NCBI GenBank assembly: GCA_964629505.1
Contig: CAZVQR010000028.1
Span: forward strand, 1 to 9,059
Length of the DNA: 9,059 nt
Source: 2-02-FULL-44-35 sp964629505
GTDB taxonomy: Bacteria > Patescibacteriota > Minisyncoccia > Phycocordibacterales > DSPV01
Direction: 5' to 3'
In this document: positions 1 to 5,705 of the stretch, piece by piece
Position numbering within the stretch: the stretch's first letter is position 1
Layout: each line of letters opens with the position of its first letter
Made by a program: the position numbers and the translations under genes
The notes under the pieces: model-generated
Databases searched by the model: none
What the model was told of the DNA's origin: nothing
Seen by the model: only the letters and a program-made list of their open reading frames with translations

Positions 1-613
1 CGATATTGCGCGGATTGGCGAATTTCGGTTCGCCTTGCTTTTTTTGTTCAGCATTCAATTTCTGGAATTGGCTTTTTGCCAACCAAACCTCGCCTTCCAC
101 AATCAGAGCGGCGGGGCGCCGGAGCTTCAACGGCGCCGATTCAATCGTCCGAATATTTTGAGTAACATTCTCGCCCACTCTGCCGTCACCGCGCGTCGCC
201 GCCCGAACTAAAATTCCCTTTTCATATTCCAAAACAATTTTTAAGCCATCAATTTTTAATTCGCAGACATAATAAAGGTCAGACCTCACATCAAGGTTCA
301 ACCTTTTTTTTACTCTGGTGTCAAAATCGCGAATGTCTTCTTCAGTAAAAGCGTCGTTAAAAGACCACTGCGGCACTTTATGGGAGACTTTTTCAAATTC
401 CGGTAGGGGCACGCCGGCCACTCTTTGCGTCGGCGAATCGGGCGTAACAAGCTCCGGATATTTTGTTTCAATTTCCACCAATTCGCGTTTCAACGAATCC
501 AAAGCCTCGGGTGAAATGGAAGATTTATCAAGCACGTGATATTCGTAACGATACTTTTCAATCGTCTCTTTTAATTTTTCCAATCGTTCAATAATTTCTT
601 TTGCTACACTCAT
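1..613 (-). CDS. ligA: NAD+-dependent DNA ligase LigA, N-terminal 204 residues (3' end outside window)
   Basis: This enzyme seals 3'-OH/5'-phosphate nicks using NAD+, in replication and repair in the cytoplasm. The 204 visible codons cover the NMN-binding Ia domain and most of the adenylation domain. The adenylated lysine is K120 in CELKIDG; RGDGRVGENVTQN (141-153), GEV with E175, and FANPRN (198-203) also match the family. Y25-H26 correspond to the NMN-contacting Tyr-His pair of E. coli LigA. The usual D-A-E-Y-D that follows reads P-E-A-L-D (35-39), so two NMN contacts appear replaced. The ATG at 613 is 4 nt after the stop of the PilX-like gene, so ligA is probably the last visible gene of the pilD-pilin operon. 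No clear Shine-Dalgarno sequence is seen. Zinc finger, HhH and BRCT domains lie beyond the window. Identity is secure. Confidence 0.97.
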   Translation of the reverse strand, partial: MSVAKEIIERLEKLKETIEKYRYEYHVLDKSSISPEALDSLKRELVEIETKYPELVTPDSPTQRVAGVPLPEFEKVSHKVPQWSFNDAFTEEDIRDFDTRVKKRLNLDVRSDLYYVCELKIDGLKIVLEYEKGILVRAATRGDGRVGENVTQNIRTIESAPLKLRRPAALIVEGEVWLAKSQFQKLNAEQKKQGEPKFANPRNI

Positions 614-617
614 AAAA

Positions 618-1136
618 TTAATAGGTAACACGAATCGCGCGCTCCACTTTTCTCGGACTGTTGGCGTCGCAAATATTATAGCCGCGCGACTCCACGGTGG
701 TAAAAATATTGCCGCCGCTGCTCACTTTACTAACCATCACTTCGCTGCAACCTTCAGTGGGAAAAGAACCGCCAACAAATGACAAATTGAATTCCGTCGT
801 CGCTGAAGATAATAATCTGACAACACTCCAATCGCTGGGAAAATCACGGCTGTTGCAGGTAATACCTTCACCGCCATTGTATAAAACAGAAGCGCTGGAA
901 GTGGCAAAAATGCCGTAATCAAAACCCGAATGCTTCAAGTCCCAATAGAAAACGCATTCTACGCCTGAATCGGCGGCGTAAAAAGCGGCTAATGATTCTT
1001 TACTGGCGGAAGACAACAGCAAAGATTTATAGATTTGATTGAAAATCGCCAAAGCTAGCGACAGCAAAACGCTGGCGGTCAAAACCGCAAACAACAATGT
1101 AAATCCCTTATTATCTTTCTTAAATAATCCCATCAT
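618..1136 (-). CDS. PilX/GspK-like minor pilin, 172 aa
   Basis: This is a predicted minor pilin that PilD would cleave after G11 (DNKG^FTLLF) and that would be inserted in the inner membrane. After the cut comes a hydrophobic helix of about 22 residues (12-33). The conserved glutamate at mature position 5 is replaced by phenylalanine (F16), as is usual in PilX- and GspK-type subunits, which sit at the pilus tip and need not pair with a neighbour below. The stretch SASKESLAAFYAADSGVEC (42-60) fits the PilX N-terminal family. Four cysteines follow (C60, C94, C130, C156), possible disulfide partners. The start is ATGATG at 1136/1133, so M1 or M2 could be used. It is the fourth of four pilins and ends 4 nt before ligA. 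The tip role is inference from family and gene order. Confidence 0.85.
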   Translation of the reverse strand: MMGLFKKDNKGFTLLFAVLTASVLLSLALAIFNQIYKSLLLSSASKESLAAFYAADSGVECVFYWDLKHSGFDYGIFATSSASVLYNGGEGITCNSRDFPSDWSVVRLLSSATTEFNLSFVGGSFPTEGCSEVMVSKVSSGGNIFTTVESRGYNICDANSPRKVERAIRVTY

Positions 1137-1152
1137 AATTTTTAGTTTTTCG

Positions 1153-1166
1153 CTTTAAACTTTAAA
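1153..1166. repeat. 7-bp direct repeat (two copies) in the spacer before the PilX-like gene
   Basis: CTTTAAA occurs twice in tandem in the 33-nt spacer 1137-1169. It differs from the CTTGTAA unit of the two coding arrays at two positions. It is untranslated: reading upstream from the PilX-like ATG meets an in-frame TAA inside the repeat. Confidence 0.6.
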
Positions 1167-1169
1167 TTT

Positions 1170-1706
1170 TTAATACTGCCAATTAGTTAAATTCTCTCGG
1201 GCGATAACTTTATAAACTACGGCAGCTGGTCCTAACCATGAGATCGTTACCAAAACCGCGACCTCTCGGCCATTAATGACATCAGTCATTTCCACCACTC
1301 TGGTAAAAATGGAATCGTCGGTACCAGAACCAGTATCGTAACTATAAATGCCGTTTGATTGCCGATAGCGCAATGGTGAACAGACACCGCTTAGACATTT
1401 TTTTATGTTATCGGTACCGGAAGTAACCGTTGGATCTACAATACATTTTCCGGTAAAGCAATTTTGAATACCGCTGTCGGCATGCAGCCAATCGCCATGC
1501 TTAATAACATTTTCGTCGCGGATATTACGGATATATTCAATCGCCTCTTGCGCCAAAAAACTGGCGGTAATCTGCTGTTTGGATAAAGCGGAAGAATTTA
1601 AACTTTTGGTCGCCAACGACAACGGCGCCGACACTGCCAGCAATAACACCGCGATTGCCACGAGGGTTTCCACAAGAGTAAATCCTTTTTTCTTATTTTT
1701 TATCAT
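1170..1706 (-). CDS. PilV/GspI-like minor pilin, 178 aa
   Basis: This is a type IV pilin-like protein with a short basic leader MIKNKKKG, a predicted PilD cut after G8 (G^FTLVE), and the conserved E13 at mature position 5. The hydrophobic helix spans about residues 9-30. The following AQEAIEYIRNIRDEN (52-66) is the sort of segment found in PilV/GspI-like pilins. Cysteines at about 82, 87, 104 and 109 sit in the globular half and could form disulfides. The start ATG overlaps the stop of the preceding pilin gene by 4 nt (ATGA, 1703-1706), which suggests translational coupling. A 33-nt spacer separates it from the PilX-like gene. Assignment to PilV/GspI rather than another minor pilin class rests on gene order and this segment. 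Confidence 0.85.
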   Translation of the reverse strand: MIKNKKKGFTLVETLVAIAVLLLAVSAPLSLATKSLNSSALSKQQITASFLAQEAIEYIRNIRDENVIKHGDWLHADSGIQNCFTGKCIVDPTVTSGTDNIKKCLSGVCSPLRYRQSNGIYSYDTGSGTDDSIFTRVVEMTDVINGREVAVLVTISWLGPAAVVYKVIARENLTNWQY

Positions 1707-2266
1707 TTTGGTATTCTTTGAGAAAGTGTTGTTTGTAAATTAAAAGGTGTTTTAATTTTTGCCGTCGCGCCGGCGTAGCCTTGTATAACAATTGTTACTC
1801 GCGGTTGCGCTTGACTTCCAATCCTGGCGCCTTGAACATAAAATTTTAAATTCTCTACCACAATTTCCGGCGCGGAAATTGCCAAGGCATCGCCAGCATC
1901 CACCGCGCGAAAAATTTTGGTACCGGATAAATAATAATAGACGGTTTTATTATCGTTGCTTCGCCTAAAAGCGAAAAAATCATTGCCACCGGCGCAATCG
2001 TTGGGCACCTGATTGCCCGCCAGTGAACCCGAATCGCCGCAGTGATAAATGTCGCCCACCCGAATCGCTCGCGACATACTTTCCAAAGCAAAATTCAAAT
2101 TATTCATCACTGATTGAATCGCTTGGGCTTTATGATTAGCATCAATAGTCGTCAGCAAAGCGCCGGCAGCCGTCACCATCACTACCGAAAAAATCGCGAT
2201 GGAAATCAAAATTTCTACTAAACTAAACCCAGAATTTTGTAACCTGTAACTTGTGACTTGTAACAT
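1703..2266 (-). CDS. PilW/GspJ-like minor pilin with repeat-encoded leader, 187 aa
   Basis: This is a predicted prepilin with leader MLQVTSYRLQNSG, cleavage after G13 (G^FSLVE), conserved E18, and a hydrophobic helix at about 14-36. The segment ALESMSRAIRVG (60-71) and the C-terminal FNLQTTLSQR are typical of PilW/GspJ-like subunits. Two cysteines (about 76 and 90) may pair. Residues 2-10 of the leader are encoded by four imperfect copies of a 7-bp unit directly after the ATG; the same arrangement occurs in the gene just upstream. The gene begins 5 nt after the GspH-like stop and ends in TGA overlapping the next ATG. An alternative downstream start would leave too short a leader before the cut site, so the ATG at 2266 is preferred. 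Confidence 0.85.
   Translation of the reverse strand: MLQVTSYRLQNSGFSLVEILISIAIFSVVMVTAAGALLTTIDANHKAQAIQSVMNNLNFALESMSRAIRVGDIYHCGDSGSLAGNQVPNDCAGGNDFFAFRRSNDNKTVYYYLSGTKIFRAVDAGDALAISAPEIVVENLKFYVQGARIGSQAQPRVTIVIQGYAGATAKIKTPFNLQTTLSQRIPK
2236..2263. repeat. 7-bp tandem repeat, four imperfect copies, behind the start of the PilW/GspJ-like gene
   Basis: Plus-strand units are TTTGTAA, CCTGTAA, CTTGTGA and CTTGTAA, contiguous with the CAT (start codon, 2264-2266). They encode LQVTSYRLQ on the minus strand. The array with its start codon matches the array at 2868-2895 at 28 of 31 positions. Confidence 0.9.
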
Positions 2267-2271
2267 AAAAA

Positions 2272-2898
2272 TTACTGAACTGATATTTGTCCCGTTGTCT
2301 CTATTTTAATATTTTTGGTAAGACCGGCCGGCGAAATTACTTCCAGTCGAACAGCTTGGGCATTGTGAGAAACAATGTTGCCATCGCAATCAAAAAAAAC
2401 AAAACTGGCGTCGGGGTCAGGCCGTTCAAAAGAAATATCCACGCCGCCGGCGCCAAGCGGACTAGCGCTACCGAAAGAATCAAGCCAATAAAGATTGCTG
2501 ACACCATTACCTCGGCGAATAAGATAACGTTCTAAAAATTCGCCCGGCTTTTCGTAATATTGGTTGCGATTGGCATCGGCGAACAACACAAAAGAAACAT
2601 CATCGGCTTCAGTAGTGTCGGCAGTCGTCCCGCAAAGCCTGAAATGAACACCATAACCGACATTAAAACTTTCGGCGCCGCTGCCAAACTGTTTAACGCT
2701 AACACCGTAAGATTGCGCTCGAGCCACCGTTAAAGATACATCATAAGCCAGATTGGTCAAAAGAATGGTGTTATTGAAACGATTATTGCCGACAAAAACA
2801 ATCAGAGTAATGAACACAAAAATCCCGAGCGCCGCCAGCGTCTCCACCAGAGTAAAACCACGACTGGCTTGTAACTTGTAACTTGTAACTTGTAACAT
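2272..2898 (-). CDS. GspH/FimT-like minor pilin with repeat-encoded leader, 208 aa
   Basis: This is a predicted prepilin with leader MLQVTSYKLQASRG, cleavage after G14 (G^FTLVE), conserved E19, and a hydrophobic helix at about 15-37. The body fits the GspH/FimT type: NLAYDVSLTVARAQSYGVSVK region (49-69), YGVHF, a VLFADANRNQYY strand region, and a C-terminal KIETTGQISVQ strand. Residues 2-10 come from four perfect 7-bp repeats placed immediately after the start codon. The ATG overlaps the stop of pilD by one base (TAATG, 2896-2900), implying coupled translation. It is the first pilin of the set, as gspH-type genes often are. Its role as a minor subunit rather than a major pilin is inferred from its length and context. 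Confidence 0.87.
   Translation of the reverse strand: MLQVTSYKLQASRGFTLVETLAALGIFVFITLIVFVGNNRFNNTILLTNLAYDVSLTVARAQSYGVSVKQFGSGAESFNVGYGVHFRLCGTTADTTEADDVSFVLFADANRNQYYEKPGEFLERYLIRRGNGVSNLYWLDSFGSASPLGAGGVDISFERPDPDASFVFFDCDGNIVSHNAQAVRLEVISPAGLTKNIKIETTGQISVQ
2868..2895. repeat. 7-bp tandem repeat, four perfect copies, behind the start of the GspH/FimT-like gene
   Basis: CTTGTAA is repeated four times without change, directly next to the CAT start codon at 2896-2898. On the minus strand it encodes LQVTSYKLQ. Because 7 is not a multiple of 3, every frame of the array is open and reads the same cyclic heptapeptide. Confidence 0.97.
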
Positions 2899-3647
2899 TA
2901 ATAAAACAAAGAATTAATAAAATCAAAAACTCTGATTTGGAAAAAATAAACCAGGAAAGTCGCCGCGAATAAGAAAGGCGCGAATGGCACTTCGCTCTTC
3001 ATTGTAAGCTTTTTCTGACCCTTTTGCCAGCCTATCAGCACCAAGGAAACGACTGCGCCAATCCAGAAAGCTAGAATGAAAGCGTCAATGCTGGAAGCGC
3101 CCAACAACCAACCAAGACCAAGACCAAGTTTGGCATCGCCGAGCCCCATCCATTTGCCGCTGGAGAAAAACCAGAGCAGAAAAAACGGCGCGGCGAACAG
3201 CGGCCCCCAAAGCAAAGCTAAAAACAAATCGCTGCCAAGATTATTCAAAATTGCCATTGCCAAAGCCAAAATGCCAAAAACCAAAACTAAACCGTCGGGA
3301 ATAATTTTGTGCCGCCAATCGTAAATCATTATTACAATCAGCAGACACCAAGCAATCAGAGCCAGTGGCGATCTAAACAAAAACAAAAAAATCACGGCGG
3401 TTAAAATTTCCACCAGCGGGTATTGCCAAGAAATTTTCGCCCGGCAAGTTCGGCATTTGCCGCCAAGAAAAATAAAACTTAAAACTGGTATTAAATCAAT
3501 TGCGGAAAGTTTTATATTGCAAGCCGGACAAAATGACCGACCGACCAGCGGCGATTGGCCTGTGCCATAACGCAGAGCGACGACATTCAAAAAACTCCCC
3601 ACCGTCGCCCCCACCGCCAAAACTAATAAACCCCAAAGATAATTCAT
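2898..3647 (-). CDS. pilD: Prepilin peptidase / N-methyltransferase (PilD, peptidase family A24), 249 aa
   Basis: This integral membrane aspartyl protease removes the leader from type IV prepilins and methylates the new N-terminus. The N-terminal part has GSFLNVVALR (17-26) and the zinc-binding pairs C40-x2-C43 and C65-x2-C68 of the bifunctional enzymes. The catalytic aspartates are D110 in YDWRHKIIPD and D171 in the GLGDAK motif. About seven or eight hydrophobic segments follow, and the KSEVPFAPFL segment near the C-terminus matches family members. Its substrates are probably the four pilins encoded directly downstream, the first overlapping by 1 nt. A perfect extended -10 box lies 8 nt upstream of the ATG, with no room for a Shine-Dalgarno leader, so the message may be leaderless. 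Confidence 0.95.
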   Translation of the reverse strand: MNYLWGLLVLAVGATVGSFLNVVALRYGTGQSPLVGRSFCPACNIKLSAIDLIPVLSFIFLGGKCRTCRAKISWQYPLVEILTAVIFLFLFRSPLALIAWCLLIVIMIYDWRHKIIPDGLVLVFGILALAMAILNNLGSDLFLALLWGPLFAAPFFLLWFFSSGKWMGLGDAKLGLGLGWLLGASSIDAFILAFWIGAVVSLVLIGWQKGQKKLTMKSEVPFAPFLFAATFLVYFFQIRVFDFINSLFY

Positions 3648-3655
3648 TAGGACTT

Positions 3656-3664
3656 ATTATATCA
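3656..3664 (-). promoter_or_regulatory. Extended -10 promoter of the pilD-pilin-ligA operon
   Basis: On the minus strand the 32-nt spacer between the C4-repeat gene and pilD contains TGATATAAT, a perfect match to the extended -10 consensus (TGnTATAAT). No good -35 box lies 17 nt upstream, which extended -10 promoters tolerate. The last T of the box is 8 nt from the pilD ATG, so transcription would start at or within two bases of the start codon. Confidence 0.6.
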
Positions 3665-3679
3665 GTTCTGACAGAAAAA

Positions 3680-5203
3680 TTATTGCTCTACTTTAAACAG
3701 ATTGGTGAGGGAGCTCCAAACCGCGCCGAGGATGTTTAAGAAACGAGAACTAGTCGGTGGCGGGACACTCTCGCCGCTTGGCGGTGGAGCGTATTGTTGA
3801 ATATCAGTCGGACCCGGCGGTGGACCGTATTGATAATTTGTCGGCGGAACGAAACCTTCCGGCGGTGTTTGTCCTTCATAACCGGCTGGCGGTGTCCAAC
3901 CCTCGGGTGGCGGTCCATATGTTCCCCAAGACGGTAGTTGTTGCTCTTGTTCACCGCTTTCAGTCGCGCCCGGCGACTGCTGTCCGCCGAAGAAATTTCC
4001 TCTGGGAGGAACATGGCCTCTAGTCCCATCGGCTTCATTTATCGCCCGCTCCGAACGATAGCGTTCCAAATCCTGCAATTTATCTTTTGCTTCCTGCGTT
4101 TGGCCCATCATATTTTTAAGGGCCTCCGGGTTCATCATGCCGGTCTGGCCAGCGAAATTTATACATTCTTCAATTTTCGACGGGTCATCGCAATAGGCGC
4201 CGCATTCTTCTTTGCTCCGACAACCGCCCGGCCCCGCTTGTCTATCCAATTTTTTAATAATGGACATTTGTTTCTCCATCATTTGAATTTCCTCATCCGA
4301 CATGAAGCCATGGTCTTTGGAAAATTGGAAACAAATTTCGCTGTTGCCCGGCTTACTGCAAAAAGCGTCACATTCCTGGGCATTTTTACAACCACCCGGT
4401 CCACCCATTTGACTAAGTTTTTTCACTTTCTCCATTTCCTCCGGCTCCATAAGGCCGTGCTTAGCGGCAAAATCCATACATTCGTTCATATGCTCGCCAC
4501 CCATGCAATACTTGGCGCACTCTTCCAGATTTTTACAGCCACCCGGACCAGTTTCGGTTTTCAAGACCTCCAGCACTTTGTCTTCTTTGATTTTCGGTTC
4601 GGCAGAACCTTTACCGGTTGATTTACCGCTCGGTCCACCAAGCTTAGACATTTGTTCTATCATAAAGTCGGCTTCCTCTTGGGAAATTTTTCCCTCTTCA
4701 ACCACAAAAGTCATACACTCACGAGCATTTTGAGGATTGCGGCAATAAGTGTCGCACTCGGCTTCCGATTTGCAACTGCCCGGTCCGCCGCGTGCCGCTT
4801 GAGTACGAATTGTTTCAGCTTCCTCTGCTGTAGTGTAACCATACTTCACACTGTAATCTAAACATTCGTCCAGATGCTCTTCAACGCGGCAATAAGTGTC
4901 GCACTCGCGTAGCGAAACGCAACCGCCTGGCGCGTTCGCCAGCGCTTCTTCGTCCAATTGTTCGTGTTCGCGATTACCTTGCCCCCCAACTGGCGTTTCT
5001 CTTTTTGGCGCGAAGTCATTATCTTCCGCCCATTGCTGGCACTGCTCTTGATTGGCTGAATCATCACAATAAGCCTTACATTCCTGTTGGGAACCGCAAT
5101 TGCCCAAATCGGTAATCGGATAACTGATGTCAAATGGGTTAGCAGCAAGCGCCACCGCGGCAAACGCGACAAGGAATAGAATTAAAAATAAAAGTTTTTT
5201 CAT
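3680..5203 (-). CDS. Secreted protein with six four-cysteine repeats and a Pro-rich C-terminal region, 507 aa
   Basis: No family name is recognised with certainty. A signal peptide (1-20) has a hydrophobic core and an ALA^AN signal peptidase I site. Six repeats follow, each with exactly C-x5-C-x3-C-x8-C spacing: C36/42/46/55, 95/101/105/114, 144/150/154/163, 223/229/233/242, 272/278/282/291 and 328/334/338/347. Most are preceded by GGPGGC or a variant and followed by an acidic, helix-like stretch (FAxxxGxMxxEE type). Residues about 405-485 are rich in PPP, PPEG and PPxxY motifs, and the protein ends in a short amphipathic segment. Even cysteine number and export suggest disulfides outside the membrane, although metal binding is possible. 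It lies 9 nt after the NPF protein gene and 32 nt before pilD. A link to the pilus is a guess from position. Confidence 0.85.
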   Translation of the reverse strand: MKKLLFLILFLVAFAAVALAANPFDISYPITDLGNCGSQQECKAYCDDSANQEQCQQWAEDNDFAPKRETPVGGQGNREHEQLDEEALANAPGGCVSLRECDTYCRVEEHLDECLDYSVKYGYTTAEEAETIRTQAARGGPGSCKSEAECDTYCRNPQNARECMTFVVEEGKISQEEADFMIEQMSKLGGPSGKSTGKGSAEPKIKEDKVLEVLKTETGPGGCKNLEECAKYCMGGEHMNECMDFAAKHGLMEPEEMEKVKKLSQMGGPGGCKNAQECDAFCSKPGNSEICFQFSKDHGFMSDEEIQMMEKQMSIIKKLDRQAGPGGCRSKEECGAYCDDPSKIEECINFAGQTGMMNPEALKNMMGQTQEAKDKLQDLERYRSERAINEADGTRGHVPPRGNFFGGQQSPGATESGEQEQQLPSWGTYGPPPEGWTPPAGYEGQTPPEGFVPPTNYQYGPPPGPTDIQQYAPPPSGESVPPPTSSRFLNILGAVWSSLTNLFKVEQ

Positions 5204-5212
5204 TTGATTGAA

Positions 5213-5473
5213 TTATTGGGCAAAAGGATTTTGGTACATATCCTTGAAAGGATTGGCGGCGTCTTTGGCCGTAGAGAAAGGATTGGCTTGTTTGGAAAGC
5301 TCTTCCAGTTTCTTGGTTTCAGCCGCAGCCTGTTCATTAAGGAGCGCCTGTCGACCACTCGCCACGCCTTTCGTTACTCCAAAATAATAGCCACCGACGA
5401 CACCGAGCACCAAACCGACCAATGTTGATACACCGACAATAACGGCAATCGGAAAAATTTTCTCAGTTTCCAT
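5213..5473 (-). CDS. Small single-pass membrane protein with three NPF motifs, 86 aa
   Basis: The function is unknown. A short polar N-terminus (METEK) is followed by one glycine-rich transmembrane segment (about 6-32, with GVVGGYYFG), a charged, probably helical region (about 41-62), and a C-terminal tail with three Asn-Pro-Phe motifs at 64-66, 74-76 and 82-84. The next gene, 9 nt downstream, encodes a secreted protein whose predicted mature N-terminus also begins ANPF, so the two may share a binding partner or a common origin. No Shine-Dalgarno sequence is visible; the leader is AT-rich. A promoter-like pair lies about 45-75 nt upstream. The short length is compatible with a real gene because it has a clear membrane segment and patterned tail and fits operon spacing. 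Confidence 0.75.
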   Translation of the reverse strand: METEKIFPIAVIVGVSTLVGLVLGVVGGYYFGVTKGVASGRQALLNEQAAAETKKLEELSKQANPFSTAKDAANPFKDMYQNPFAQ

Positions 5474-5518
5474 ATTTTTATTTTTAAAATTAGCTAATAA
5501 TTTCGCTTTGGTGTCTCT

Positions 5519-5547
5519 ATTTTACAAAATTAAACTCTTGTTGACTA
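5519..5547 (-). promoter_or_regulatory. Candidate sigma70-type promoter for the NPF protein / C4-repeat operon
   Basis: Minus-strand TAGTCA (5542-5547, 4 of 6 to TTGACA) and TAAAAT (5519-5524, 5 of 6 to TATAAT) are separated by 17 nt. Predicted start near 5512 gives a leader of about 40 nt before the ATG at 5473. The region is AT-rich, so chance matches are possible. Confidence 0.4.
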
Positions 5548-5569
5548 GCGAATAATCCACAACTTAAAT
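5541..5569 (+). promoter_or_regulatory. Candidate plus-strand promoter in front of the structured element
   Basis: TTGACT (5541-5546, 5 of 6) and TTAAAT (5564-5569, 4 of 6) are 17 nt apart. Transcription would begin near 5576 and run through the hairpin at 5603-5647. No plus-strand protein gene follows, so if real it would drive a non-coding RNA or antisense transcript. It overlaps the minus-strand candidate at 5519-5547. Confidence 0.22.
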
Positions 5570-5594
5570 TTTACACAGCATTTGACAGCGAAAT

Positions 5595-5690
5595 TATTAG
5601 GTGGGCGATTACCCGCTTGTCCGAAGAAGAAGCGGTGAACGCTGCCCTTAGGTCCGAACGATAAGCAACATTGGGGGGAATTTTAATCTA
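5595..5690 (+). ncRNA. Candidate structured RNA in the 232-bp intergenic region, possibly SRP-like
   Basis: The region 5474-5705 has no convincing ORF but contains strong structure. CCGCTT (5613-5618) pairs perfectly with AAGCGG (5630-5635) across an 11-nt loop, enclosed by GGGC (5603-5606) with GCCC (5644-5647). The heptamer GTCCGAA occurs twice, at 5619-5625 and 5652-5658. On the plus strand GCGGTGAAC (5632-5640), AGGTCCGAA (5650-5658) and AAGCAAC (5663-5669) follow the order of the conserved 4.5S/SRP RNA motifs. Against SRP: the apical UCC/GGA pairing is not kept and no terminal helix is evident. The local GC content is above the AT-rich flanks. Strand and ends are uncertain; the element could instead act on the minus strand as a leader or attenuation structure. 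Confidence 0.35.
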
Positions 5691-5705
5691 TAACTAAACT
5701 ACATA

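Noticed and set aside
3938..4621. 227-codon plus-strand open frame
   Set aside because: It is antisense to the C4-repeat gene, whose signal peptide and regular cysteine modules show the real coding strand; the product is an unpatterned Phe/Arg-rich sequence.
5603..5647. Rho-independent terminator after the SH3-HEPN gene
   Set aside because: The hairpin is strong, but neither strand has a run of T after the stem.
5595..5690. tRNA or 5S rRNA in the intergenic region
   Set aside because: No cloverleaf arms or T-loop GGTTCGA motif, and no match to the conserved 5S CCGAAC-to-TTAAGC segment beyond a few bases.
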